Shown: in pieces, positions 55,497-64,000 of the stretch
Layout: each line of letters begins with the position of its first letter
Position numbering within the stretch: position 1 is the stretch's first letter
Assembly: GCF_030272615.1 (NCBI RefSeq)
Contig: NC_081414.1
Coordinates: 50,065,136-50,129,135 of the forward strand
Reading direction: 5' to 3'
DNA: 64,000 bases
Origin: Cryptomeria japonica
Lineage: Eukaryota; Streptophyta; Pinopsida; Cupressales; Cupressaceae
Translations under genes and position numbers: made by a program
Notes under the pieces: generated by a model
Database searches by the model: none
Told to the model about the DNA's origin: nothing
Seen by the model: only the letters and a program-made list of their open reading frames with translations

Positions 55497-58109
55497 ATTT
55501 CGCTCAATATCCTCTCCAGGGACAAGCCCTATAAAAATTTCGCTCTGGACCCTTTGGAAGGGTCAAGAGCGAATTTTGACAAAGTTGCTCAATCAGACCT
55601 CATTTTCAACATTACTCCACCAAGATCAAGTCATTCACCTCCAAAATTGCCAAGGAATAGGTTTTGCTCAAGGACCTAGGCAAAATACTAGACCACTTAG
55701 GAATTTCGCTCTGGACCCTTTGGAAGGGTCAAGAACGAAATTTGCATTTTAGGACAAATTCTATCATGTCTCTACTCCAAAATGCCTTACAAGGCAATCA
55801 TACACTAGCCTTCTCTCCATCAAAGCCTAGGAATCCACCCCTTGACCTTCATTATGAGCGAATTAGGTGAAATTGAGAATTTCGCTCTGAACCCTTTGGA
55901 AGGGTCAGGAGTGAAATTCTTGACTTGCTTGTTTTCCTTCACCAAGTTCTATCCCTTTCACTCTCTATACTTGGACTCTCATCTTTGGATCCCTCTCCCA
56001 TGCATGCAACACTACTTTGACCCTCAAAATGGCTTGCTAGGAGAAATTCGCTAAAAATCATGGCCAGGGACAGGACCTATCTAGGATTTCGCTCTGGACC
56101 CTTTGGAAGGGTCAGGAGCGAAATTCATGTCCTAGCTTAAAATCTTCATTTTTGGTGACCATAATCTATTCAAAGGCAATCCTAGGGGCATCTCCCAACT
56201 TATCTCACCTTGATCAAGACTTGTTTTGACACAAATTTTGGAAGATAGAATAGGTTTTAGGATTTTCGCTCTAGACCCTTTGGAAGGGTCAGGAGCAAAA
56301 TCCTTGTTCTTGAGCTCATTCCTTCAATCTTCTACTTCAATTCCCCTCAAAGGTCAAGGAAACGTTACTCCATTCCTATCTAGGCCATAAAAACCAAAAA
56401 ATTGTCTTGTTATGAAGGGAAAATAGGTGATCTTAGGAATTTCGCTCTGGACCCTTTGGAAAGGTCAGGAGCGAAATTCTAGTTTTTGCTCAATTCCTTC
56501 ACATTTGTTGATTACTAGCAACTCAAACTCATGCCCAAGGACATCTCCAATCCTAATTCACCCCGACCCACACTTGTCTTGGCATAAAATTGAGAGAAAA
56601 GAGAGGTTTTGGGGAATTTCGCTCTGGACCCTTTGGAAGGGTCAGGAGCGAAATTCACACTCGAGGTTTGACTCTTCATCTTTTCAACTCCAATCTTCTT
56701 TGTAAGGCAAAAATACATCACTCTACGCCCAAGGAACAAGGTTGGTAGCCTAAGCAAGGAAGCAAATGAGGTTTATGAAGGATTTCGCTCTGGACCCTTT
56801 GGAAGGGTCAGGAGCGAAATTCATCCTTTAGGCAAAATCTTCATCTTTCAATGCTTTCAACCACCTCTCAACGCAAGAACATATCAATCCACCTTTCAAC
56901 ATGCCTTAGAAACCAACACTTGGCCAAAACAAGGAAGGAAATGAGAGCTATGGGGATTTTTGCTCTAGACCCTTTGGAAGGGTCAGGAGCGAAATCCTCA
57001 TTCTTGGTTGATTTTCCACTTCATTCATCCAATTCTCTCTCAAACTTGATCAATTTCAAGGTCCTTTCATCATAATCAAGGCAATCCATCATCAAACTAG
57101 CTCAAGACAAGGCCAACCTAGGGCTTAAGGTAAAAAAGAAGGTCAAATGGAGGATTTCGCTCTGGACCCTTTGGAAGGGTCAGGAGCGAAATTCCCCTTC
57201 CAGGTTGATTTCCATCATTCCAAAGGGTCAGGAGCGAAATTCCCCTTCCAGGTTGATTTCCATCATTTCGTTGCCTCAAACCTCTTCTCAAAGGCAAATA
57301 TGCATCAAAGCCTTCTCAACCATGCCTCAAAAATCCTAAACTTGGCCATATCAAAGAGCAAAATAGAGGAAAAGTGAATTTCACTCTGGACCCTTTGGAA
57401 GGGTCAGGAGCGAAATTCTCATTTTAGGCTCATTTTCACCCTTTTCCTCCCTTCTTTGGCTTGGATATAACTTATTAGGCCCCTCCTGATCTTCCTCCAG
57501 TCCAAGTTAGCATTCACTTCAAGGTTTTGTGAAGAAAAAAGGGTCTCATATGAATTTCGCTTTGGACCCTTTGGAAGGGTCAGGAGCGAAATTCCTCCTT
57601 ATGCTCAAATCCTGACTTCATTTTCATATTTATTCACTCCAAGTAAGTGTTTTGCCCCCAATAATGCCTGGGAATGAGTTCGTTCTAAGTTTAGATCAAA
57701 GTAGAATGTCCTATAGAGGAATTCGCTCTGGACCCTTTGGAAGGGTCAGGAATGAAATTTAAATTCGCTTTGGACCCTTTGGAAGGGTCAGTAGCGAAAT
57801 TTGACATTTTGGTCTCTCCGTCAGGATTCATATATGTGAAGAAAAAAGGGTCTCATATGAATTTTGCTTTGGACCCTTTGGAAGGGTCAGGAGCGAAATT
57901 CCTCCTTATGCTCAAATCCTGACTTCATTTTCATATTTATTCACTCCAAGTAAGTGTTTTGCCCCCAATAATGCCTGGGAATGAGTTCGTTCTAAGTTTA
58001 GATCAAAGTAGAATGTCTTATAGAGGAATTCGCTCTGGACCCTTTGGAAGGGTCAGGAACGAAATTGAAATTCGCTTTGGACCTTTTGGAAGGGTCAGTA
58101 GTGAAATTT
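55497..58109 (-). repeat. Array of about 17 spaced hairpin repeats (minus copy)
   Basis: Plus-strand unit begins ATTTCGCTCTGGACCC and ends GGGTCAGGAGCGAAAT, with a TTTGGAA centre. Unit starts: 55,536, 55,702, 55,878, 56,086, 56,272, 56,438, 56,615, 56,782, 56,956, 57,154, 57,377, 57,553, 57,720, 57,762, 57,860, 58,027, 58,069, plus a half unit at 57,221 and a degenerate one at 55,497. Usual spacing is 166-186 bp. In RNA from the LTR sense strand each would fold into a 10-bp stem (AATTTCGCTC with GAGCGAAATT), a 2x2 internal loop and a 7-bp stem. Spacers are mostly unlike one another. Confidence 0.9.
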
Positions 58110-58144
58110 GACATTTTGGTCTCTCTGTCAGGATTCATATATGG
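57531..58144 (-). repeat. 307-bp tandem duplication within the hairpin array
   Basis: 57,531 and 57,838 both begin GAAGAAAAAAGGGTCTCATA. The two copies are nearly identical over about 307 bp, including three hairpin units each. Much more recent than the rest of the array. Confidence 0.92.
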
Positions 58145-58745
58145 AAACTTATACTTTAAGTTATATTCCATATATACTGTCAGGATGTTTGAGAGTGGTT
58201 TTGGACCTCCAGGAGTTATAATGCAATATCTAGTTTTTGGAGGATTCTTCAATTTTCCAGACAGTCAAATTTCAGGATCAGGATGACATCCTGTTGTGAC
58301 CATTTCACACATCGCCCCATTAAAATGGGGACCCCCTCTTTTTGCTCGTTTTTGCTCGCCTTTCTCTCTGCTTTTTAGGATTTTGGGTTAGGGAGTCAGT
58401 CGTCTGGACAAGGGTCAGGCCTTAGGGTTTTCGTTACTGTGATTTCAGGCCAGAGTCCAGTCCACCTTGAGAGCTTTTGAGCTTCCTCCCGTAGGATGCA
58501 ATTTTGGAAATAAAGTGAATTCGCCAGAGGCTAAGCAAGTTGGTCTAGTTTCAGTCGAAATTTTGATGCAAAGTCCAAATTTGTCTAAGTGTTAATGATG
58601 AGATTTTGATTTTTGTCCGATTGAGTGATTTTGACCAAATTTTGAAAATTTTGATAATTGATCCCGGACATTGGAAATGACTTGTTTTTGCCTTGTGAAG
58701 TGATTAAACCCTTGAAATCGTGATATTTTGGCCTGTGGAAGACAA

Positions 58746-59830
58746 ATCGCTCCTGTCCCTCACTAAAGGACCGGAGCTTGTTTTTCAAAATTTTACTGTC
58801 TTTGCAGGATCAAGACGAATTTCGGATTGGAAGAGATAAAGGGAGGCATGTTCTTTCCGTTGAATATAATTTGAAGAATTTCACAAGCATGGAAATGTGC
58901 CAGGAGCAAAAATCGCTCCTGTCCTTCACTGAAGGACCGAAGCTTAAAACCTAAAATTACCTTGTCCTTGCAAGATTTCAACGATTTCGCGATTTGAGGA
59001 GAACCAAGGAAGTGCATTTTATCAGTTGAATATAACTTGGAGGTGCAATCATGAGGAAAATTTGACCTAGAGGCAAAATCGCTCCTGTCCTTTAGTCAAG
59101 GACCAGGGCGAACTTTAATGGTAGCTCCCGTCCCTCTCCTAGGGACTAGAGCGAATTTCCTTATAAGGCAAAATGTGGGCGAGGATCAAGTAAGTTTTGA
59201 GTTTGAGGCAAGTAAAGGTGGCGTAACGGACCCATTGAAGATAATTTGAAGATTGCAAAATGCCAGGTGAACTCCATATTGTCCTAGGCGCTCCTGTCCC
59301 TTAGCCAGGGACCAGAGCGATTTCCTCCTTAGATCAAATTCGCAACAAGATAAACGAATGCCATGCCAAGGATGAATGAAAGGATGCACAACGAGTCCAT
59401 TGAAGACAAATTTGGGAGTTAGCAAAACACAATTGAGCCTGCAAGTGCAAGTTCGCTCCTGTCCCTCAGCCAGGGACTAGGGCGAAATGTTAGTTATGTT
59501 GCCTTTCTTTCAAGTTTAAGGTCACTCCAAGTTAGGGTACAAGGAAGCAATGACGTTTAAGGTGTCTCGACGAAGAATGAAGTTGCAAAGATCGCCAAAG
59601 ATGAAGGATTTGCACTAAATGCCCAAGTTCGCTCCTGTCCCTCTCCAAGGGACCAGAGCGAAATGTTCAAATGTTTCCAAATTTAAGTTACCACTCACAT
59701 TTCAAGTGTTCGAAAGGGAGTAAAGAACATCCTTTTGCGCCTCAAAGACAATTGCAAGTCAATATGATGAAGGATTTATACTATATGCCCAAATTCGCTC
59801 CTGTCCCTCTCCCAGGGACCAGAGCGATAT
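58746..59830 (+). repeat. Array of eight or nine spaced hairpin repeats (plus copy 1)
   Basis: Unit arms are CGCTCCTGTCCCT and AGGGACCAGAGCG with a short loop. Starts: 58,746, 58,911, 59,079, 59,125, 59,288, 59,451, 59,628 and 59,793. Spacing is mostly 163-177 bp. Variants GGGCG for GAGCG keep a G-U pair. Confidence 0.88.
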
Positions 59831-60163
59831 GGTTTGTATTTTACCTCTCCCAAATTTTGGCGCCAATACATTTTTTGAATTTTATTAAATGCTAAAAAAT
59901 CGATAAATTTGAATATTCAATTAATAGCATTTAAAAAATGGTGCATGAGCATTTATTAATTATTTATTGCCTTGAAAAAAAAAAAATCGAATTAATTAAA
60001 AACGAAGGCATTAAATGAATTAATTATTATTTTTAATAAAAATTGGGGCGCTTGGGTTTTATTTGTTTTATTTTACAAAGTTGGCCCCTAATTTTATTTA
60101 AAATTTGTTTTTTAAATTGCTTTATTTTCAAAGTCGGCCTATGGGGATTGATGAGGTAAGCGC

Positions 60164-60171
60164 CTATAAAG
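60164..60171 (+). promoter_or_regulatory. TATA-like box 1 in plus copy 1
   Basis: CTATAAAG followed by purine-rich leader. A good plant TATA match; the first of two in this unit. Confidence 0.5.
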
Positions 60172-61290
60172 GGGAGAGGTGATATTGCATTTCAAATCAC
60201 CATTTTATCATCTTTTCATATGCGATTTTGGAGAATAAAGGAGAAGTGTGAATTTCATAAAGGAGAAGTGCGAAACATCATCAAGGGGAGTGTGAGTTTG
60301 GTTGTAGTTGAGCGAACTTGCCAAGATCACGTCAAAGACCCCCCAAAGGTGGCGAAATTGTTAAGGAGAACGTTCGTTTGAAGGGAATCACGTTGAAATC
60401 TTCCAAACATCGATTTTTGCCAAGGCGAATCTCTTTATTTTGCATTTTAGAGTTAAGCTCTCAAGTGAGGTATGGCGATGTGATCCCTTGTCTTAATTTT
60501 GAATTTTGATCGTCATAGCCTTAAATTTTGAATTTTGAAATTGTTGAATTTCAAGTAGCTCGATCATATTTAGGAAATGATAACTCAAAGACTTATCATG
60601 AAGTTTCTTAAATTTAATCTCTAATCTATAGTTATACCTTGCAAAATCTAGTTACTTATTGTGAAATGTTGTGTAGGTATCAAGATGGCGACTCCCAAGC
60701 TCGAAAGATCTACAAGTTGAAAGACTCTTCTCAAGGAAAATCAAGCCAGATCAAGGACGGTCTCATCAAGGACGATCAAGCAAAGATAAGGACAACCTCC
60801 TCCAGTCTAGCATTGACAAGGACGACCTTCTTCGATCCAGCATCATCAAGATAAGGGCGATCTCTTCCAATCCAGCATTCCAAGGCGAGGTACATCGATC
60901 ATCCTGCAAATCAAGGACAGAAGGAGATAGAACAAGAGTTAATTAAAGATAGCTTCTCAATGACATCAAATTGAATATCTACCAAGCTACAAGTGTCAGA
61001 CGAGGTGGCATCCTAGTCATCACTCCTCCAGTCAGATTGGTCCACCTCAACAATGTCCAGGTTCAATGTACCTAATTCATAGAAGGTGGCACAAACTCCG
61101 ATGTACCTACCCTAGCTATCCATTGGTGGAAATTTCTAGAGAGGACATGTGTCCAAGCAATACAATTTTATCATTGGTCAAGCATTAAATGTTATGTAAT
61201 GGTTGTAACAAACCCTAATTAGGGTTTAAGTGTCATAATCTTGGCCATTGATCTTCTTTCGATCTGGACCGTTCATTGTAATTGAGGATG

Positions 61291-61299
61291 CTATATATA
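61291..61299 (+). promoter_or_regulatory. TATA-like box 2 in plus copy 1
   Basis: CTATATATA, in the position matching the TATA of the minus copy. Confidence 0.5.
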
Positions 61300-61950
61300 C
61301 CCTCATTTCTTTTCATTTTGCATAATGAGAAACTAGAACTAGAAAATTTAGAGATTAAGGAGAAATAAGAGAGTTTAGAAGCAATTTACTTTTGTAGCAA
61401 GATTGAGCTTTGAGAAAGGAATTCAAACAATTGTTGTACATGATGGCTTTGAGATCAATGAAATATTGAAGTTATGGTGTTTTGTTGCAATTCTCTTGGT
61501 TATCTTCATGGTTGTTCATTTTTCTTGAATCATTCTCAATTAAAGTAGTGTGTTAATTCGAAGGACAAAGTGTTGGACTTGATCTTTGGTAGGATTCGCT
61601 TTCCAAACCACTAGCTTCTTGCTGATTGTAGGAACGCCTTGCGTAGTCGACTGGAGATATTTGAATCGCTTAAACCTTCAATCGTTGTTGTATCTTGGAT
61701 ATGTACCTTCGTGGTAGTGTCCTTGATCTTTGATGTATTGAAAAATCATTTGTTACCTTAGAAGATCGCATCAATTTCAATTGAGTTGTTAATTTATGGC
61801 AATATTGAAGTTGGTAGAATCTCACCAAGTCTTGTCCACATTGAGTCATTCTTAGGGTTAGACTAGATTAGGCCTCTTGCAAACCCTATCCTTTTGATAT
61901 TTTTTGAAAAGCTTGTTTAGTTTAGAAAAATCTTCGGCGACATAAGGCCC

Positions 61951-64000
61951 TGTTGTGACCATTTCACACATCGCCCCATTGCAAATGGGGACCCATGTTT
62001 TTTGCTTTTTAGGGTTTGTTTTTGGTCTTTTAGGGTTTTGTTAGTTAGCCTTTGCATTTTGAGTGTCGCCCAGGTGATCACATGGATAAGCAAGTCCGGC
62101 TTGAGTGATGTCCTGATCCTGAAATTTGGCTAAGTCTGGAATGTCCTGATCCTGAAATTTGACTAAGTCTGGAAACTGAAAAACCTCAAAAAACTAGATT
62201 TTGCAATATAACTCCTGGAGGTCTGAAACCACTCTCAAACATCCTGAAAGTATATATGGAATATAACGTAAAGTATAAGAAAGAAGAAAGATAGAGGGAA
62301 ATGTCACTTATACTCCATTAAAATTGTCCTGATAGAGAGTTCGAAAAGTCAAATTTCACTCCTGTCCTTCACTGAGGATCCAGAGCGAATTTCGCTCCTG
62401 TCCCTCCCAGGAGGACCAAGGTGAAGCGCTCCTGTCCCTCACCAAGGGTCCAGAGCGAAAAAGCTTAGTTGAGCCATTCCTGACCTTGTTTGGACGAATT
62501 GAGACATCAAAGGCATGGTGAAGGGCAAAATGAGCATGATGGAGCATCCAGACTTGATCAAAAGCAATGAAATGATGAAGTTTTTGCCTAGAAGGTCAAA
62601 TTCGCTCCTGTCCCTCACTGAGGGACCAGAGCGATTTTATTCATATGCACATTTTTAGACCTTGTTTGGACATTAACTTTTATTCATAGCATGAAGCAGG
62701 ATGATATCTTCCCTAGCAAAGACATTTCATGGTGAAAAGTGAAGCATTTGGGCCTGGAGGACAAAAATCGCTCCTGTCCCTCACTGAAGGACCGGAGCTT
62801 GAAATCCAAATTTGCCTTGTCCTTGAAAGATTTGAACGATTTCGCGAATTGAGAAGATCAAAGGAGATACATTTTATCAGTTGAATACAACTTGAAAGCG
62901 CAATCATGAGGAAAATTGACCCTAGAAGCAAAATCGCTCCTGTCCCTCTGCCAGGGACCAGGGCGAATTTAAGTGATAGCTCCCGTCCCTCTCTCAGGGA
63001 CCAGAGCGATTTTCCCTATAAGACAAGTTTTGGGCGAAGATCAAGTAAGTGTTAAGTTTGAGGCAAGCAAAGGAGGCGTAACGAGTCCGTTGAAGATAAT
63101 TTGAAGATTGCAAAAACGCCAAGTGAAGCCCATATTGTCCTAGGCGCTCCTGTCCCTCTCCCAGGGACCAGAGCGATTTCTTCCTTAGACAAATCTCTCG
63201 CCAAGATGAAGCAAATTACATGTCAAGGATGAGTGAAGGAAAGCATAGCGGATCCATTGAAGATGGTTTTAAAAGTTAGCAAAGCATGATTGAGCCTACA
63301 AGTGAAAGTTCGCTCCTGTCCCTCAGCCAGGGACCAGGGCGAACTCAAGGTTATTTAATATTCCCTCCAAGCTTAAATCACTCCAAGCTAAGACACAAAG
63401 GGGCAATGATGTTTGGAATGCCTCGGAGAGAAAGTAAAGTATCAAAGACCGCAAAGGTGATGGAAATGCCCAATTTCGCTCCTGTCCCTCACCAAGGGAC
63501 CAGAGCGAAATGTTCAAGTGTGTCCAGGTTTAAGTTGCCACTCACATTTCAAGTGTTCAAAAGGGAGTAAGGAACATCATTTTACACCGTGAAGACAGTT
63601 GCAAGTTGATATAAACAAGGATGAGCACAAGGAACAAAGGTTCGCTCCTGTCCCTCACCAAGGGACCAGGGCGATATTCACTCAAATATCAAATTTGCAT
63701 TGTAAAGGACGAATGAAGTATGCATGGAATGAATGGATAACATTGTTACCTGCCTTGCGATATAAATTGGTGATTAAAGAGACAAAGACCCAAGGAAAAG
63801 GGCAAGTTCGCTCCTGTCCCTCACCAAGGGACCAGGGCGAAAGTACTTTAAGGCGCACTCCTTCCACAAAAGGGACGAATTAAGCTCAAGATTCCCAATT
63901 AAAATATTATTTTGGACGTCTAAGACATGACTCTGAACGTGAAAAACAAGAAAAACAAGGCCAAAATGAAGGAGCGCTCCTGTCCCTCTCCCAGGGACCA
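61951..64000 (+). mobile_element. Giant hairpin-array LTR, plus copy 2 (runs off the window)
   Basis: Starts TGTTGTGACCATTTCACACA, then CGCCCCATTGCAAATGGGGA. 62,100-62,280 matches the reverse complement of 58,140-58,290, showing the same family as the minus copy. Inserted at '..CATAAGGCCC' of copy 1, which corresponds to '..CAAGGGCCGG' in the minus copy. Incomplete at the right. Confidence 0.68.
62352..64000 (+). repeat. Array of at least 13 spaced hairpin repeats (plus copy 2)
   Basis: Starts: 62,352, 62,391, 62,426, 62,599, 62,768, 62,932, 62,979, 63,144, 63,308, 63,475, 63,642, 63,806, 63,975. From 62,599 on the spacing is 164-169 bp, counting 62,979 as the second of a close pair. Same arms as copy 1. 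Some spacers, for example before 63,144, match those of copy 1 (before 59,288), so arrays are homologous in order. Confidence 0.9.

Larger units (their letters stand above)
53760..58291 (-). mobile_element. Giant hairpin-array LTR, minus-strand copy
   Basis: Sense is minus. In that direction it has a block GGATGTCATCCTGATCCTGA (58,291 down), the hairpin array (58,109-55,497), then text shared with 60,960-61,900 of the plus copy: GGTGGCATCC..AGTCATCA near 55,080, AACCCTAATTAGGGTTT near 54,905, a TATA box and CTTGCGTAGTC near 54,510. The first about 170 bp found at 61,951-62,120 are missing at 58,291 and should lie beyond the inserted plus copy. The far end past about 53,900 is uncertain. The 156-codon minus frame 55,408-54,938 overlaps conserved non-coding LTR sequence; the plus copy does not keep it open. 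Confidence 0.72.
58292..61950 (+). mobile_element. Giant hairpin-array LTR, plus copy 1 (3.66 kb)
   Basis: Starts TGTTGTGACCATTTCACACA and runs to 61,950, where an identical start follows. It comprises a start block with a CCCCATT/AATGGGG hairpin, the hairpin array (58,746-59,830), an AT-rich stretch, a TATA box at 60,164, a leader, a possible ATG at 60,685 after GTAG|GTATCAAG that closes after 11 codons, a second TATA at 61,291 and a right part shared with the minus copy. It apparently ends where copy 2 inserted. It is LTR-like from TG start, promoter boxes and repetition, but no internal region or primer site is in the window. Confidence 0.65.

Noticed and set aside
55497-64000. CRISPR-like arrangement of palindromic repeats and spacers
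   Set aside because: Spacers are about 130 bp, units vary, no cas genes exist, some spacers are shared between arrays, and the context is plant LTR DNA. The array is real but it is not CRISPR.
1-64000. tRNA, rRNA or organellar insertions
   Set aside because: None seen on either strand; only short tRNA-complementary primer sites are present.

Overview
The window looks like repeat-dominated nuclear DNA of a large plant genome, most likely a gymnosperm (conifer type). Almost all of it is layered, decayed retrotransposons: Ty3/gypsy, LTR elements with a tRNA-Met primer site, L1-type LINEs and a hAT-type MITE. Coding density is near zero, and the only host exon I recognise is followed by more than 30 kb of transposon-filled DNA. 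The species cannot be fixed from the sequence.

Layout. 1-4,250: AT-rich, with a minus-strand gypsy integrase relic near 1.2-1.6 kb. 4,250-20,570: a nest. An old LTR pair (about 4,250-4,530 and 20,305-20,570) encloses a 14.4-kb non-coding LTR element (5,422-19,868) with 683/678-bp LTRs, a decayed tRNA-Met primer site and a near-matching 5-bp target duplication. Inside that lies a foldback-like segment (about 10,835-18,850): inverted arms and CT/GA-rich tracts around a 5.7-kb satellite whose basic motif occurs in both orientations. 20,570-29,680: a minus-strand LINE relic (ORF2, then two tandem ORF1 copies) and the 3' part of a second, plus-strand LINE. 29,700-33,109: a less repetitive stretch ending in an intact exon of a FAM91A1-like gene; its continuation was not found.

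34,640-46,250: a gypsy relic whose gag is split by a hAT-like MITE (34,744-35,288, 8-bp target duplication) and whose downstream part (42,160-43,050) is separated by the youngest clear insertion, a 5,755-bp non-autonomous gypsy element (35,761-41,515) with 304-bp LTRs, TSD ATCAT and a tRNA-Asp primer site. It keeps gag and protease but has lost reverse transcriptase and most of integrase. 46,250-53,755: an older relative that still has a reverse transcriptase relic, interrupted by other LTR material.

53,760-64,000: three copies of one giant-LTR family, one on minus and two on plus, apparently inserted into each other. Each carries an array of imperfect palindromes about 36-41 bp long, spaced about 165-175 bp apart, with mostly dissimilar spacers. 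The minus and plus copies differ by a compensatory base-pair swap in the predicted stem, so a hairpin seems to be what is conserved. This array is the most unusual structure in the window.
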